Shown here piece by piece: positions 8,828 through 17,026 of a stretch of DNA of 64,000 nucleotides. Source of the DNA: JAFGDH01 sp964441265 (GTDB lineage Archaea > Aenigmatarchaeota > Aenigmatarchaeia > QMZP01 > QMZT01); contig CAYYKJ010000001.1 in assembly GCA_964441265.1 (NCBI GenBank), positions 62,001 to 126,000 of the forward strand. The letters run 5' to 3'. The translations under genes were made by a program, and so were the position numbers. The notes beneath the pieces were generated by a model. It was not told the origin of the DNA, ran no database searches, and saw nothing but the letters and a program-made list of their open reading frames with translations. The number at the start of each line of letters is the position of its first letter. Positions within the stretch are counted from its first letter, which is position 1.

Positions 8828-9415
8828 ATGTATTCATCGGGATCGTCTCCATCGAAAGCCAAGACCGTGTCTTCAGCGGTAATGGGCACCATACTTTCAG
8901 GTAGTTTACTTCTCTCACCGGTCGGTGCCGGGGCACAGGGAACCAGCAAAGCATGGAATTACACTCTGACCAACGATAAAGCATACGAATTTCTCGGAGA
9001 ACTCGATTCAGAGTTTCTCGGAAAAATTAACTATGGAAAAATAAGAGGGGAAGGAAGGACAAAAATAACAAACGTAAAAGATGCCGTAAATTATCTCCTG
9101 GGAGCACCGGACATCGAGGTCAACGTCAGTCACAAGCCAGCCAAAGGCGATTTCTTCCCTGCGGACTTGATAAAAATAATAGTCAATGAAATCGTCAACG
9201 ACAAAAAAAACAGAAAAGTGATGATAAATTTCGTTGACGGGGGAGAACATGGTAAAGTGGATGGTATCGGGGATTTCGTGGGATTCAGGGAAGAGTACGG
9301 AGAAACCAGCTGGGGAAACTCCAAAAAATACGGAAAAGGAATTCTGGAACCCGCAGATAACTATCTGAAAAACAGCGTGAGAAAGCATCTCCTCCCCAGA
9401 ACAACGAACAAATAA
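8828..9415 (+). CDS. Predicted secreted protein, unknown function
   Basis: 195 residues. A polar N-terminus precedes a hydrophobic stretch and a signal-peptidase-like site (SGSLLLSPVGAGAQG), so export is likely. The mature part is mixed alpha/beta with few Cys and conserved-looking acidic patches (INFVDGGEHGKVDGIGDFVG). The family is not recognised. It follows asnS by 62 bp on the same strand and has its own AT-rich upstream region. Confidence 0.55.
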   Translation: MYSSGSSPSKAKTVSSAVMGTILSGSLLLSPVGAGAQGTSKAWNYTLTNDKAYEFLGELDSEFLGKINYGKIRGEGRTKITNVKDAVNYLLGAPDIEVNVSHKPAKGDFFPADLIKIIVNEIVNDKKNRKVMINFVDGGEHGKVDGIGDFVGFREEYGETSWGNSKKYGKGILEPADNYLKNSVRKHLLPRTTNK

Positions 9416-9436
9416 AGGCACATCAGAGAGAAAAAA

Positions 9437-9637
9437 TTAATTAATGGGTATATTGATTTTCTTGGACGAGGCGCTTGTACTCGTGGTCACTCCGCTCGTG
9501 TCCACTTCTTCGATTATTCGGAAACGGGGTGGCTCGTATTTCTTTCCGTTGCCGTTTTCATCTGTATCTTCCGTGCCAACGTATTTTTTGCTGAACAGGG
9601 AAATAACCGGAGCGAGGTAGTCCTTGAATTTTTTCAT
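9437..9637 (-). CDS. Small hypothetical protein
   Basis: 66 residues: a basic, partly hydrophobic N-terminus (KKFKDYLAPVISLFSKKYVG) and a Ser/Thr-rich tail (TSGVTTSTSASSKK). No family recognised. A TATA-like aataaattt about 25 bases upstream supports a leaderless start. It is divergent from the gene at 9730, and a perfect palindrome lies between their TATA boxes. Confidence 0.45.
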   Translation of the reverse strand: MKKFKDYLAPVISLFSKKYVGTEDTDENGNGKKYEPPRFRIIEEVDTSGVTTSTSASSKKINIPIN

Positions 9638-9671
9638 GATAAATAATGGGAAAAGGCAAATTTATTCATTG

Positions 9672-9687
9672 CCCGCACATGTGCGGG
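9672..9687. promoter_or_regulatory. 16-bp perfect palindrome between divergent promoters
   Basis: cccgcacatgtgcggg is self-complementary over all 16 bases. It lies between the TATA-like boxes of two divergent small genes (start codons at 9637 and 9730), where a shared repressor would act. On the plus strand it could also fold as a six-pair stem with a tetraloop followed by ttttgatt, so a terminator reading is possible but less natural between divergent genes. Confidence 0.55.
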
Positions 9688-9729
9688 TTTTGATTATATG
9701 GAAAGCTTCGTTACGATAAAGGGGATAAA

Positions 9730-9945
9730 ATGAAAAATTACCTGATATCGAACGCCGATGATCTTTTGGGTGCGGTGAGTGCGATAACGGAATGTATCGG
9801 GAATGAGGGCATAAAAACCGACATGAAACTTCAAAAATATGCTTCATTTACCAAGGAACTGAGGTTCGGCGTTGATGAGCCGGGCCTGAGTCATGGAAGC
9901 ATCAAAAACCTGAAGGCCAAGGGCTATGAAATCGAAGAAATATGA
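9730..9945 (+). CDS. Small hypothetical protein
   Basis: 71 residues, no signal or membrane segment, probably alpha-helical and cytoplasmic. aaggggataaa directly before the ATG can serve as ribosome binding site, and a gattatatgg TATA-like box lies about 30 bases upstream. No family recognised. Its 3' end faces the HTH-10 regulator gene with a six-base gap. Confidence 0.5.
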   Translation: MKNYLISNADDLLGAVSAITECIGNEGIKTDMKLQKYASFTKELRFGVDEPGLSHGSIKNLKAKGYEIEEI

Positions 9946-9951
9946 GCAACT

Positions 9952-10572
9952 TCAGTGAGACAAAACCGAACAGGCCCTCACCATCTTCATCTGCGCCTTT
10001 CTGAGCCTTTCCTCCATCGCGCTCTTGCTTATCCCCAGCTCAGAGGCGAGTTCATCTAGAGTGGTTTTTCTCGGTATCTCGAAATAGCCCCTGGATCGAG
10101 CCAGGTCGAAGGCCTCCTTCTCCCTGAAGGAAAACCCCGTCAATCTGTCAGGTATCTCCCTCTTCTCGATTATCCTGAAGTCGTTCATGGATTCAACGAA
10201 GAATCTTATCGATTCTTTCAGTTTCTTCTTGCTGAAACCGAATATCCTGATTTCCTCCACTCCACCGTCTATCGAAATATTGGGGAAGGGTATGCATCCG
10301 TTGTGATGGAAATTCTGGAAGACGGCGTGATCGTCCTGTGAGACTATGAAGAACCGGCTGCCCCTCCTCCTGAGTATGCGAACCCCCGGACCTCTTCTGA
10401 CCGCTTCGAATATCCTCTTCTTCTCCTTCTCGGTTCCCCTGACTGTAAAGAGTCCGGCCATCGAGTGCCGGTCATACCTGAAAATGCTGCTGAAGGATAT
10501 CCTCGATTCCGGCATCTTCTCGACGGGATTCGACCAGCAGTCGTGATGATATCTGAGTCTGTAAAGGGGCAT
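9952..10572 (-). CDS. HTH-10 (bacterioopsin-activator type) transcription regulator
   Basis: The C-terminal 50 residues are the HTH_10 domain of archaeal Bat-type regulators (LTGFSFREKEAFDLARSRGY, TTLDELASELGISKSAM). The preceding 150 residues resemble the ligand-binding beta-rich half of this family. The start at 10572 is preferred over 10626 because a ttttaagt TATA-like box sits about 29 bases before it and the family begins at MPLYRLRY-like sequence. It is divergent from a Nudix gene 64 bp away; targets unknown. Confidence 0.8.
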   Translation of the reverse strand: MPLYRLRYHHDCWSNPVEKMPESRISFSSIFRYDRHSMAGLFTVRGTEKEKKRIFEAVRRGPGVRILRRRGSRFFIVSQDDHAVFQNFHHNGCIPFPNISIDGGVEEIRIFGFSKKKLKESIRFFVESMNDFRIIEKREIPDRLTGFSFREKEAFDLARSRGYFEIPRKTTLDELASELGISKSAMEERLRKAQMKMVRACSVLSH

Positions 10573-10636
10573 GTTTAGAAGTTGAAAGAAAGACTTAAAA
10601 CCGTTATTTTTATACCCCTGAAACAAACATCAGATT

Positions 10637-11338
10637 ATGATAGAGGAAGAAAAGAGTGAAATGAAGGCCGAGAAACTGGAGATATTCGACCTGAAAGGGA
10701 ATCTGCTGGGCATCGAGAAGAGGGATAAGTTCTACAATGAAATCAAGAACGAATACAGAAAGAAAGGTAAAATAACCAGAATGGTGAAATCCATCCGGCT
10801 GCTCCTGATGAATTCGAACGGCAGGATATACGTCCAGAAAAGGAGCAAATTCAAGGAGGGGAACGCGGGCCTCTACGACAAGACCATCGGCGGCCACACA
10901 AAGGCCGGATACACGTGGTACATGACCGTGGTCCACGAATGCCATCAGGAACTCGGCTTCCCGGCGGTAGTTCTACCCGAGGACGAATTCCTGACTGCAA
11001 TAGGAGCGACTGATCTGGGAATCATAGGTCTCTTCCGGAGGGTGGACTTCATAAGGAACTTCGTGTCGGTCAGGAAATCCAAGGACGGGGATTTCAAGCA
11101 GCCCTACATAACCTCGTTTTACATAGGATATTATGACGGGTCGATCCGCTTCTGCGACGGGGAGTCAACCGGAATAGAGGTATTCACGCTGGACGAGCTG
11201 GAGAAGAGAATAAAAGAAGAGCCTGGGCAGTTCACAGAGGACCTGAAATTCATGATAAAGAAATACAGGAAATACATGGTTCCCGTGGAAAAACTGGAGA
11301 ACAGCAAGAAGCCGGTAAAGGGATACGAAGAAGACTAA
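10637..11338 (+). CDS. Nudix hydrolase, IPP-isomerase-like, degenerate Nudix box
   Basis: 233 residues. The Nudix-fold core spans about 50-200, with a box of the form GGH-x4-G-x9-HECHQELGF. The expected first Glu (G-x5-E) is Tyr and the REUXEE Arg is His, while the EL glutamate is kept. This layout is closest to Nudix enzymes of the isopentenyl-diphosphate isomerase/YfcD type. Catalysis is therefore uncertain. A TATA-like ttttatac upstream fits a near-leaderless start. GNAT follows 30 bp downstream. Confidence 0.8.
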   Translation: MIEEEKSEMKAEKLEIFDLKGNLLGIEKRDKFYNEIKNEYRKKGKITRMVKSIRLLLMNSNGRIYVQKRSKFKEGNAGLYDKTIGGHTKAGYTWYMTVVHECHQELGFPAVVLPEDEFLTAIGATDLGIIGLFRRVDFIRNFVSVRKSKDGDFKQPYITSFYIGYYDGSIRFCDGESTGIEVFTLDELEKRIKEEPGQFTEDLKFMIKKYRKYMVPVEKLENSKKPVKGYEED

Positions 11339-11368
11339 CTATTTTAATCACGAGCCCATTTTTTAATC

Positions 11369-11929
11369 ATGACCAATTTCATCCCCGGGAAGGTCGTGAA
11401 GAAGTTCAGGATAGGGAACAGGGAGGTTATTCTGAGATACCCCAGATGGGAGGACCTGGACCAGCTCCTGGACCACATGAATGCCCTGATCAGGGAAAAG
11501 GCCAAGATCGGGAAGACCAGGAAGTATTCCAGGGAGGAGGAGATAGACTTCCTGAACAGCGTGTTCAAGAAATGCGAACTCAGGAACATGGCCTATCTGG
11601 TGGCCGGGAGCGGGGGGAAGATCATGGGAAGCGGGAATCTGGTCAGGGAAAGGCTGGAGAAGAGCAGGCACGTGGGTTACATCGGCCTCTCCCTGAGGAA
11701 GGAGTTCAGGGACCTGGGCGTAGGGACGATGCTGATAAACACTCTGGTGAATCTGGGGAAGAAGGAAATGGGTCTTACCCTTTTCAAGATAAGCCTGATA
11801 GCGGAAAACGAGAGGGCCCTCCACGTATACCGGAACAAGTGCGGTTTCAGGGTGGTGGGGAGAATCCCCAAGGAAATAGATCATTTCGGCAGGAAGATGG
11901 ACCACCTGATCATGATCAAGGAAGCATGA
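11369..11929 (+). CDS. GNAT family N-acetyltransferase
   Basis: The 186-residue single-domain GNAT fold has acetyl-CoA-binding motif A (LSLRKEFRDLGVGTML) and motif B features (ENERALHVYRNKCGF). The substrate cannot be read from sequence. A ttttaatc element about 25 bases upstream suggests a leaderless start. Its TGA stop ends exactly where the convergent RNase HII stop begins (tgatca), so the two genes have no spacer. Confidence 0.88.
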   Translation: MTNFIPGKVVKKFRIGNREVILRYPRWEDLDQLLDHMNALIREKAKIGKTRKYSREEEIDFLNSVFKKCELRNMAYLVAGSGGKIMGSGNLVRERLEKSRHVGYIGLSLRKEFRDLGVGTMLINTLVNLGKKEMGLTLFKISLIAENERALHVYRNKCGFRVVGRIPKEIDHFGRKMDHLIMIKEA

Positions 11930-12628
11930 TCACTTTCCGGATATCCTCTTAAGGAATCCCCCGATGCCCTTCTGCTTTTTCTCCCCCAGCATACGCTTGG
12001 TGGTGTCCCAAGAGAAGCGGACCAGCCCCTTTTCCGGGAACTTCCCGTGCTCCCTGAGGTAGGACTTCATCCACTCTATGGTCCTCTCATCCGAGGGATA
12101 ACCGGACCCCTTCAGCCCGTATTCCTTCTTCAGTTTCTCGATCTCGGCATCCCTCTCCACCTTGGCTATGATTGAGGCGGCGGATACGACCGGATACTTG
12201 ACATCGGCCTTGTGCTCCACAACCATCTCCGGCTTCCCCTTGATCATCTTGAGCATGGTCTCTCTGAACTTCCCTGCGTTGCTCTCTGGGGAGTCTATGA
12301 AAACCTCGGAGGGATCCAGGCAGTCCAGTATATCGGCCATCTTCATGGCCTCCAGCTTGTTCAGATTTACCCCCCTCTTGTTGTAGTCATCGATCTTGCA
12401 GGGGGATATCTTCACCACCACGACGTCCTTCAGAATCCCCTCCAGCTTTCCGGCGAGGTATTCCCTTCGCTTCGGGGAGAGGAGCTTGGAGTCCCTGACG
12501 CCGAGCTTCTTCAGTTTTGCATTATCCCCCCGGATGACGGTAGCTCCCGCCACGACCATCGGACCTATGACTGCTCCCCTGCCTGCCTCATCAATCCCCC
12601 CGTAAGTGAAAGGTTTCTTTTTTCCCAA
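11930..12628 (-). CDS. rnhB: Ribonuclease HII
   Basis: It cleaves RNA in RNA-DNA hybrids and at single ribonucleotides. The 232-residue product carries the signature YGGIDEAGRGAVIGPM with the first catalytic Asp and Glu, a third acidic residue in EVFIDSPESN and the fourth in KVERDAEI. Length is typical of archaea, with a short basic C-terminus. It lies just downstream of, and on the same strand as, the coiled-coil protein gene (18-bp gap). Confidence 0.95.
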   Translation of the reverse strand: MGKKKPFTYGGIDEAGRGAVIGPMVVAGATVIRGDNAKLKKLGVRDSKLLSPKRREYLAGKLEGILKDVVVVKISPCKIDDYNKRGVNLNKLEAMKMADILDCLDPSEVFIDSPESNAGKFRETMLKMIKGKPEMVVEHKADVKYPVVSAASIIAKVERDAEIEKLKKEYGLKGSGYPSDERTIEWMKSYLREHGKFPEKGLVRFSWDTTKRMLGEKKQKGIGGFLKRISGK

Positions 12629-12646
12629 GAAAAATCTACCTGCCCG

Positions 12647-13933
12647 TCATTCTATGATCCTCGGCTCGGCCAAGTTGAGCTCCTCCAGTCTCTTCTCTAT
12701 GAGCGTGAGTTTTTTCTTCACGTCGGATATCTCTGCCTTCTTCTTCAGCAGGCCCTCCCTCTCGGCCCGCTCCACGCCCTTCTTTATCTCCCGCATGTCG
12801 CTTATGACGCTCTGTATCTGGTTCTCGGCCCTCAGGACGTCCACCTTTATGCCTGATATCTTGGAATGAATGTCCTCCTCCACATCACTCTCGACCCTTT
12901 CGGCGATTTCTTCCTCGGATGCCTTGCTCTTTCTGAACATCGACTTCATTGCCGATTCATCCTTGTCCAGCCTGCGGAGTATGCTCTCTATACCGGATTT
13001 CACGTTGTTTATGTGATCCTCCACCCCCCTCTGATGGACGGGGAGCACCTCCGGCTTTCTCTTCTCCATCTCCCTGAGCTTCTTTATCTCCTCTTTCATG
13101 GATTCCATCTCGCCCTCGAGGTCTTCCACCCTTCCGGACACGTCTCCGCCCGCCTTCGCGGAGGATGACCTCCCACTCTTGATTTTCCTCACCAGTTCAT
13201 TTATTTCTTCGCGATTGGTCTTTACGGAACCGCTGACATCGGTTTCCTCCACGTCTTTCATCTTCCTTTCGAGATTCTCTATTCTGTCCGTAAGCATGTT
13301 CTTGGTCTTTTCCAGCGACCTGGAGAGCTTCTCCCGGTCTCCCCCGCCCGTGATCCTGGATCTGAGCTTGCCCCTGGTCTTCTTGGTTTCGTGAACCATG
13401 TCCTTGACATGGGAGAGCTTTATCTCCATCTCCTCGATCCTCCCCAGCAGGCTCTTACGCGTGTTCTCGATGGTCTCGGAAAGTTCCCTGGCCCTGTCTT
13501 CCCCCATCACCCTGGACTTGAGGCTGCTTCCGGAGGCACTCTCTTCCTTCAGCTTCTCTATCTCCCCTTTCAGGGAACTGATCTCCTCCATGGCGGAATC
13601 TATCTTGTCCGCCTTCTCCGGCATGGATTTGATGTCCCCCGTTTTCAGCCCGCTGAGGGATGCCACCTTTTCCCGGAGGAATTTCACCTCGTCCACGGTC
13701 TTCTTCCATTTCCTGAAAGTGTCGATGTCCTCCGCTATCTTCTCGAGCTCAGCTATCTTTTCCTCGGTCTCTATGGGGAGGGGAGAAGGCGAGGATATCT
13801 TGATCTTGTCTATCTCATTCTTCAGATTGAGAATGTCCATCTGGGTTATCTTCTGGAGGTCCTCTATCTGTGTTATTCTGTCCTGAAGTTTGGTCCCGCC
13901 ATTATCCTTTTTTTCTCCCTTTTCCATGAACAT
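12647..13933 (-). CDS. Long coiled-coil protein
   Basis: 428 residues with heptad patterning through almost the whole length and high Lys/Glu content; no signal or membrane segment. Gly/Ser-rich breaks (about 65-75 and 245-255) split it into several helical segments. Such proteins often act as cytoskeletal or chromosome-associated scaffolds, but no family is recognised. The ATG at 13927 is an alternative start better spaced from ggggtc. RNase HII follows it. Upstream are two palindromes (13947-13956 and 13982-13998). Confidence 0.7.
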   Translation of the reverse strand: MFMEKGEKKDNGGTKLQDRITQIEDLQKITQMDILNLKNEIDKIKISSPSPLPIETEEKIAELEKIAEDIDTFRKWKKTVDEVKFLREKVASLSGLKTGDIKSMPEKADKIDSAMEEISSLKGEIEKLKEESASGSSLKSRVMGEDRARELSETIENTRKSLLGRIEEMEIKLSHVKDMVHETKKTRGKLRSRITGGGDREKLSRSLEKTKNMLTDRIENLERKMKDVEETDVSGSVKTNREEINELVRKIKSGRSSSAKAGGDVSGRVEDLEGEMESMKEEIKKLREMEKRKPEVLPVHQRGVEDHINNVKSGIESILRRLDKDESAMKSMFRKSKASEEEIAERVESDVEEDIHSKISGIKVDVLRAENQIQSVISDMREIKKGVERAEREGLLKKKAEISDVKKKLTLIEKRLEELNLAEPRIIE

Positions 13934-13981
13934 GACCCCTTTTCACCGGTACCGGCGATTGACAATAATTCACCCAACTAA

Positions 13982-13998
13982 ATCAGGTCACCTGATTA
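13982..13998. promoter_or_regulatory. Inverted repeat, 7-bp arms with 3-base spacer
   Basis: aatcagg-tca-cctgatt is a perfect inverted repeat about 50 bp upstream of the coiled-coil gene and 39 bp past the end of the pilin-like operon. It could be an operator for the former or a 3'-end structure for the latter. No run of T follows on the operon strand, so the operator reading is slightly favoured. Confidence 0.35.
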
Positions 13999-14036
13999 GA
14001 TATTGTATGGGATAGTATAAATTATTAAAAAAAGGG

Positions 14037-14537
14037 TCATATATCGACGTGCGGTGAAACGCTCGGACAAACCCCGTTGAGCACGTTGACCCTCATGAGC
14101 GTCCAGGTATCGTTGGCGTTCTGTATGTCGGCGTCGAGAATGCAAGAATGGCCGGGCTTGAGGGGATCGGTCTTCGTCTTCTGGGTCAGGGCGGTCATCT
14201 GTATGTCGGGTTCTGTCAGAATTTTCTGCCCTCCCGGAGTCAGGAAAGTGAGTTCGAAGCTGAAATTGTAGAGGTTCTGCATCTTGGTGTTCGTGATTTT
14301 GGCCGTCATGGTCCCCGTGGTCCCCGTTATGTTCCAGTCCACCCCCGAGGTGCCGTAATCGCTGTCGAATGTATAGCCGGTCTGCTGGCAGATTATGTCC
14401 TGATTTATCCTTTCCCCGGATTTCTCGCTCGATTCCGTGGCGAGGTCCATCGCCCATGGGCCCACTATGGCGGCCATGGACAGGCTTATCAGTATGACGA
14501 TGACTGCTGATATTATGTTGGATATTCCCCTCATCAT
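14037..14537 (-). CDS. Archaeal type IV pilin-like protein
   Basis: 166 residues with a short basic leader and an archaellin/pilin-type class III signal region (RGISNIISAVIVILISLSMA), then an extracellular beta-rich domain with a Cys pair. It is the last gene of a five-gene operon (16851 to 14037) and overlaps the preceding gene by four bases (ATGA). Family knowledge: such proteins are processed by archaeal prepilin peptidase and assembled into filaments. No assembly ATPase or prepilin peptidase gene lies in the window. Confidence 0.78.
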   Translation of the reverse strand: MMRGISNIISAVIVILISLSMAAIVGPWAMDLATESSEKSGERINQDIICQQTGYTFDSDYGTSGVDWNITGTTGTMTAKITNTKMQNLYNFSFELTFLTPGGQKILTEPDIQMTALTQKTKTDPLKPGHSCILDADIQNANDTWTLMRVNVLNGVCPSVSPHVDI

Positions 14538-15244
14538 TTACCCCTTATTATCAGAAAATCCCCGCCGGATTCGAGCGTGAAATGGATCCGGTAAATTATG
14601 CCGTAGTCGGAGTCCATGTAGGCGGTCACCTCCCCGTAAGGGAGATTGGTCCCCTTCCTCTCCAGGCTGGTGTAACCGGTCCCGCTCTTGGAGAGCTGGT
14701 CGTTGTCCACCGTAACCTCCAGATATTCCATGGGGAGGGCCCTGTCAAGGTCCTTCTGGTAAAGGTAAATCAGAACCTCCGTATTGTTATACCCGACCAT
14801 CCCGGAAGGCGAGCCTATCTTCTTGAAGCATGCCTTGAGGTGTCGGTTCTCCAGTATGTATGCGTCTTCCCCGGCGCAGACCCCCTCATAGGCGGAAACC
14901 TCCATGTTCTCCCCGAAAATCACGTTACCTATGGTCTGGGCGGTCCTGGGAGAGGACACGGAAACCGGGCATTCGTATTCCCAGTATATGGTATCGTTGT
15001 CCCCCATTATGTACATCTTCCCGCTGTCTATGTTGAGGTTGAATGTCCTTTTGGTACCCTCCCCTCCGGAAACCACGTCTCTGGTCAGGCTGTCCAGATT
15101 CACGAATGATGATTTCATCTTCTCCATGGTGGCCAGGCACTGTATCCTCTGGAGGGAGGGAACGCCCGCATAATAGACTATCCCCGTGGCTGCTATCAGA
15201 AATCCCAAAAACAGTACGCTCGAAACCATGGTAATTCCTTTCAT
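14534..15244 (-). CDS. Pilin-like membrane-anchored protein (operon gene 4)
   Basis: 236 residues: N-terminal hydrophobic segment (VSSVLFLGFLIAATGIVYYA) directly after a short basic leader, then an extracellular domain with four Cys that could form disulfides. No known domain recognised. It overlaps its upstream and downstream neighbours by four bases each, showing tight translational coupling in the five-gene operon. A minor-pilin or pseudopilin role is inferred from topology and context only. Confidence 0.68.
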   Translation of the reverse strand: MKGITMVSSVLFLGFLIAATGIVYYAGVPSLQRIQCLATMEKMKSSFVNLDSLTRDVVSGGEGTKRTFNLNIDSGKMYIMGDNDTIYWEYECPVSVSSPRTAQTIGNVIFGENMEVSAYEGVCAGEDAYILENRHLKACFKKIGSPSGMVGYNNTEVLIYLYQKDLDRALPMEYLEVTVDNDQLSKSGTGYTSLERKGTNLPYGEVTAYMDSDYGIIYRIHFTLESGGDFLIIRGK

Positions 15245-15807
15245 GCTATCCTCTCACCTATTATGACGTCATTACCCTTCCTGACTTCCGTGTAGATATA
15301 AAGGCTGGATTTGTATTTCCCTAATAATAGATTCTTTTGCTCGCTATTAAATATTACATCGAGCTTGAACGTTTCCGCCGGGTCCGGGAACAGCGTGGAG
15401 TTAACCGATCCGTTCCCCACGTAGAGCAGCCTGTCGTCACCGGAAATGCCCACGGAAACCCACTCCGGGTTCCCGAGGAAGTTCCCCACCGTGACGTTGA
15501 CGTCGTCCCCGGAACTCTGGGAGAAAACAATCAGGGAATAGAAATCCATGTCCCTCTCCATCAGTATGTCCCTTGCGAAAAGGGTGAAGCTAACCACCGA
15601 GTCCACTCCCGAAGATTCGTTCAGCCCGAGATTGAACGCGACAGGGTATTCGTTTTCTATGTTCCTGGCTATGTAATCTATGTCCGCGGGGAGGTCCCCG
15701 GAAAAGGACGGTGGAGAAAGGTATACGGATATCCCCCCGTAGAAGATTATTATGAGCATGAATACCGTGATCAAAAAGAACTGCCCCCTCATCCGTCTTT
15801 CTTTCAT
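15241..15807 (-). CDS. Pilin-like membrane-anchored protein (operon gene 3)
   Basis: 188 residues starting with KERRMRGQFFLITVFMLIII: a basic leader and hydrophobic helix of the RGQ-type seen in archaeal pseudopilin-like proteins. The extracellular part is Ser/Asn-rich without Cys. ggtgatta just before the ATG acts as ribosome binding site and overlaps the stop of the preceding gene. Function inferred only from its place between other pilin-like genes. Confidence 0.68.
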   Translation of the reverse strand: MKERRMRGQFFLITVFMLIIIFYGGISVYLSPPSFSGDLPADIDYIARNIENEYPVAFNLGLNESSGVDSVVSFTLFARDILMERDMDFYSLIVFSQSSGDDVNVTVGNFLGNPEWVSVGISGDDRLLYVGNGSVNSTLFPDPAETFKLDVIFNSEQKNLLLGKYKSSLYIYTEVRKGNDVIIGERIA

Positions 15808-15811
15808 TTAA

Positions 15812-16177
15812 TCACCATATGTAAAGCTTGACCTCGCTGGGATCGTATCCCTCACTCCCGGAGACCAGATATATCGAAAGCCAGACGTTCTCGGCATCCG
15901 GATATGTTCCGTTACAGGAACCCGAAGAATCGCATATCTCGACAGAGTGGTTGTATCCCCCTATCTCTATCTCCGGGCTCAGGCCCGAGGCGTTCCTCGA
16001 GACCGTGTATTCCCTGAGCTCCCCCCTGTTGTCCATGTTCTCAAGTATCTCGTATCCCCTCACCTTGATTACAGGTTCGACCGGCTCCCTGATGTACTGT
16101 ATGCTGAGAGAGAGCATGAAAACCATGAGTATGCTGACGGCGGCGATGCTCTCGACCATTCTCCAGAATCCCTTCAT
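15812..16177 (-). CDS. Pilin-like membrane-anchored protein (operon gene 2)
   Basis: A 121-residue protein with N-terminus KGFWRMVESIAAVSILMVFM, a typical pilin-like leader with Glu near the start of the helix, then a short extracellular domain with two Cys. Start at 16177 is chosen because ggtgatc lies three bases upstream; the in-frame ATG at 16189 lacks such a site. It overlaps nothing but follows the first operon gene by five bases. Confidence 0.66.
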   Translation of the reverse strand: MKGFWRMVESIAAVSILMVFMLSLSIQYIREPVEPVIKVRGYEILENMDNRGELREYTVSRNASGLSPEIEIGGYNHSVEICDSSGSCNGTYPDAENVWLSIYLVSGSEGYDPSEVKLYIW

Positions 16178-16182
16178 GACGA

Positions 16183-16851
16183 TCACCAAACCGTGAACGT
16201 GACGTTCACTTCCTCCATTGTCTCGAATATCGTCCTCACAAAATTCCTAGCATATACGTCCCTGGCGGAAGGGGGCGTCTTCCCGTAGACCACCGGGGAG
16301 CTCCCGCCGATCTCCACCATGAAATCGTTTTCCATCCCCATCGATTCCCTGAACTCATCGTAGGGGGTGGAGTTCATTTCGTACACTCCCGGCAGAGAGA
16401 GCATGACCTTCCTCTCCAGCGCACCCGGTATGGTCCGGTAGGAGGTGGCTACCGAAAAGGATCCGTTGCAGCCGGTATAGTTCGAATAAGCGAACTCTAT
16501 CCTGAAGTGGTTCTCTCCGGAGCTCAGGTTGGCGAGCCAGTATGTGTCGTTCCCGATCACCCTGCAGTCCAGGGACTCGCCCCCCCTCCGCACCCTGGTC
16601 GTGCTCCTGTTCCCGCCATACCAAACGAATCCCGCCATGAGGACCGCGTCGTCCTCCTGGGAGGCGCTGTCGTAGGTCACCGGAACCGAATAGGAAGATG
16701 TCTCGATGGAATCCATCAGGGACTCCATGGCCACGTCAGCAGCCACGCCGGTGTATCCCTCGTCGAACAGGAAGAGCGAAAAGTAAAAGGCGAAAGACCA
16801 TACGACGAAGAACATGAATACGGTTATCGCCAGCACCCAGTCGATGTCCAT
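16183..16851 (-). CDS. Membrane-anchored surface protein (operon gene 1)
   Basis: 222 residues, first gene of the five-gene operon. The N-terminus (VLAITVFMFFVVWSFAFYFS) is a single hydrophobic helix after three acidic/polar residues; the rest is an extracellular beta-rich domain with two Cys and several Asn-X-Ser/Thr sites. It has no recognised family. In type II/IV pilus systems a set of one major and several minor pilins is usual, which is how the five-gene set could work; this is inference. Confidence 0.66.
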   Translation of the reverse strand: MDIDWVLAITVFMFFVVWSFAFYFSLFLFDEGYTGVAADVAMESLMDSIETSSYSVPVTYDSASQEDDAVLMAGFVWYGGNRSTTRVRRGGESLDCRVIGNDTYWLANLSSGENHFRIEFAYSNYTGCNGSFSVATSYRTIPGALERKVMLSLPGVYEMNSTPYDEFRESMGMENDFMVEIGGSSPVVYGKTPPSARDVYARNFVRTIFETMEEVNVTFTVW

Positions 16852-17026
16852 GTTAAAATATTGGTCGAAAGTGGTTAATTAAGCATTGGCCGATATCGCC
16901 GGCAAAGGAGATTTTACATGGATTACGGATGCATTTTTCGTTTTTTTCCGGTCAAAAATCTTTATAAATTGACTACTTTTTAATAATTAATATATTAGAA
17001 AATCTAGTGGTATAACGGTGATCAAT

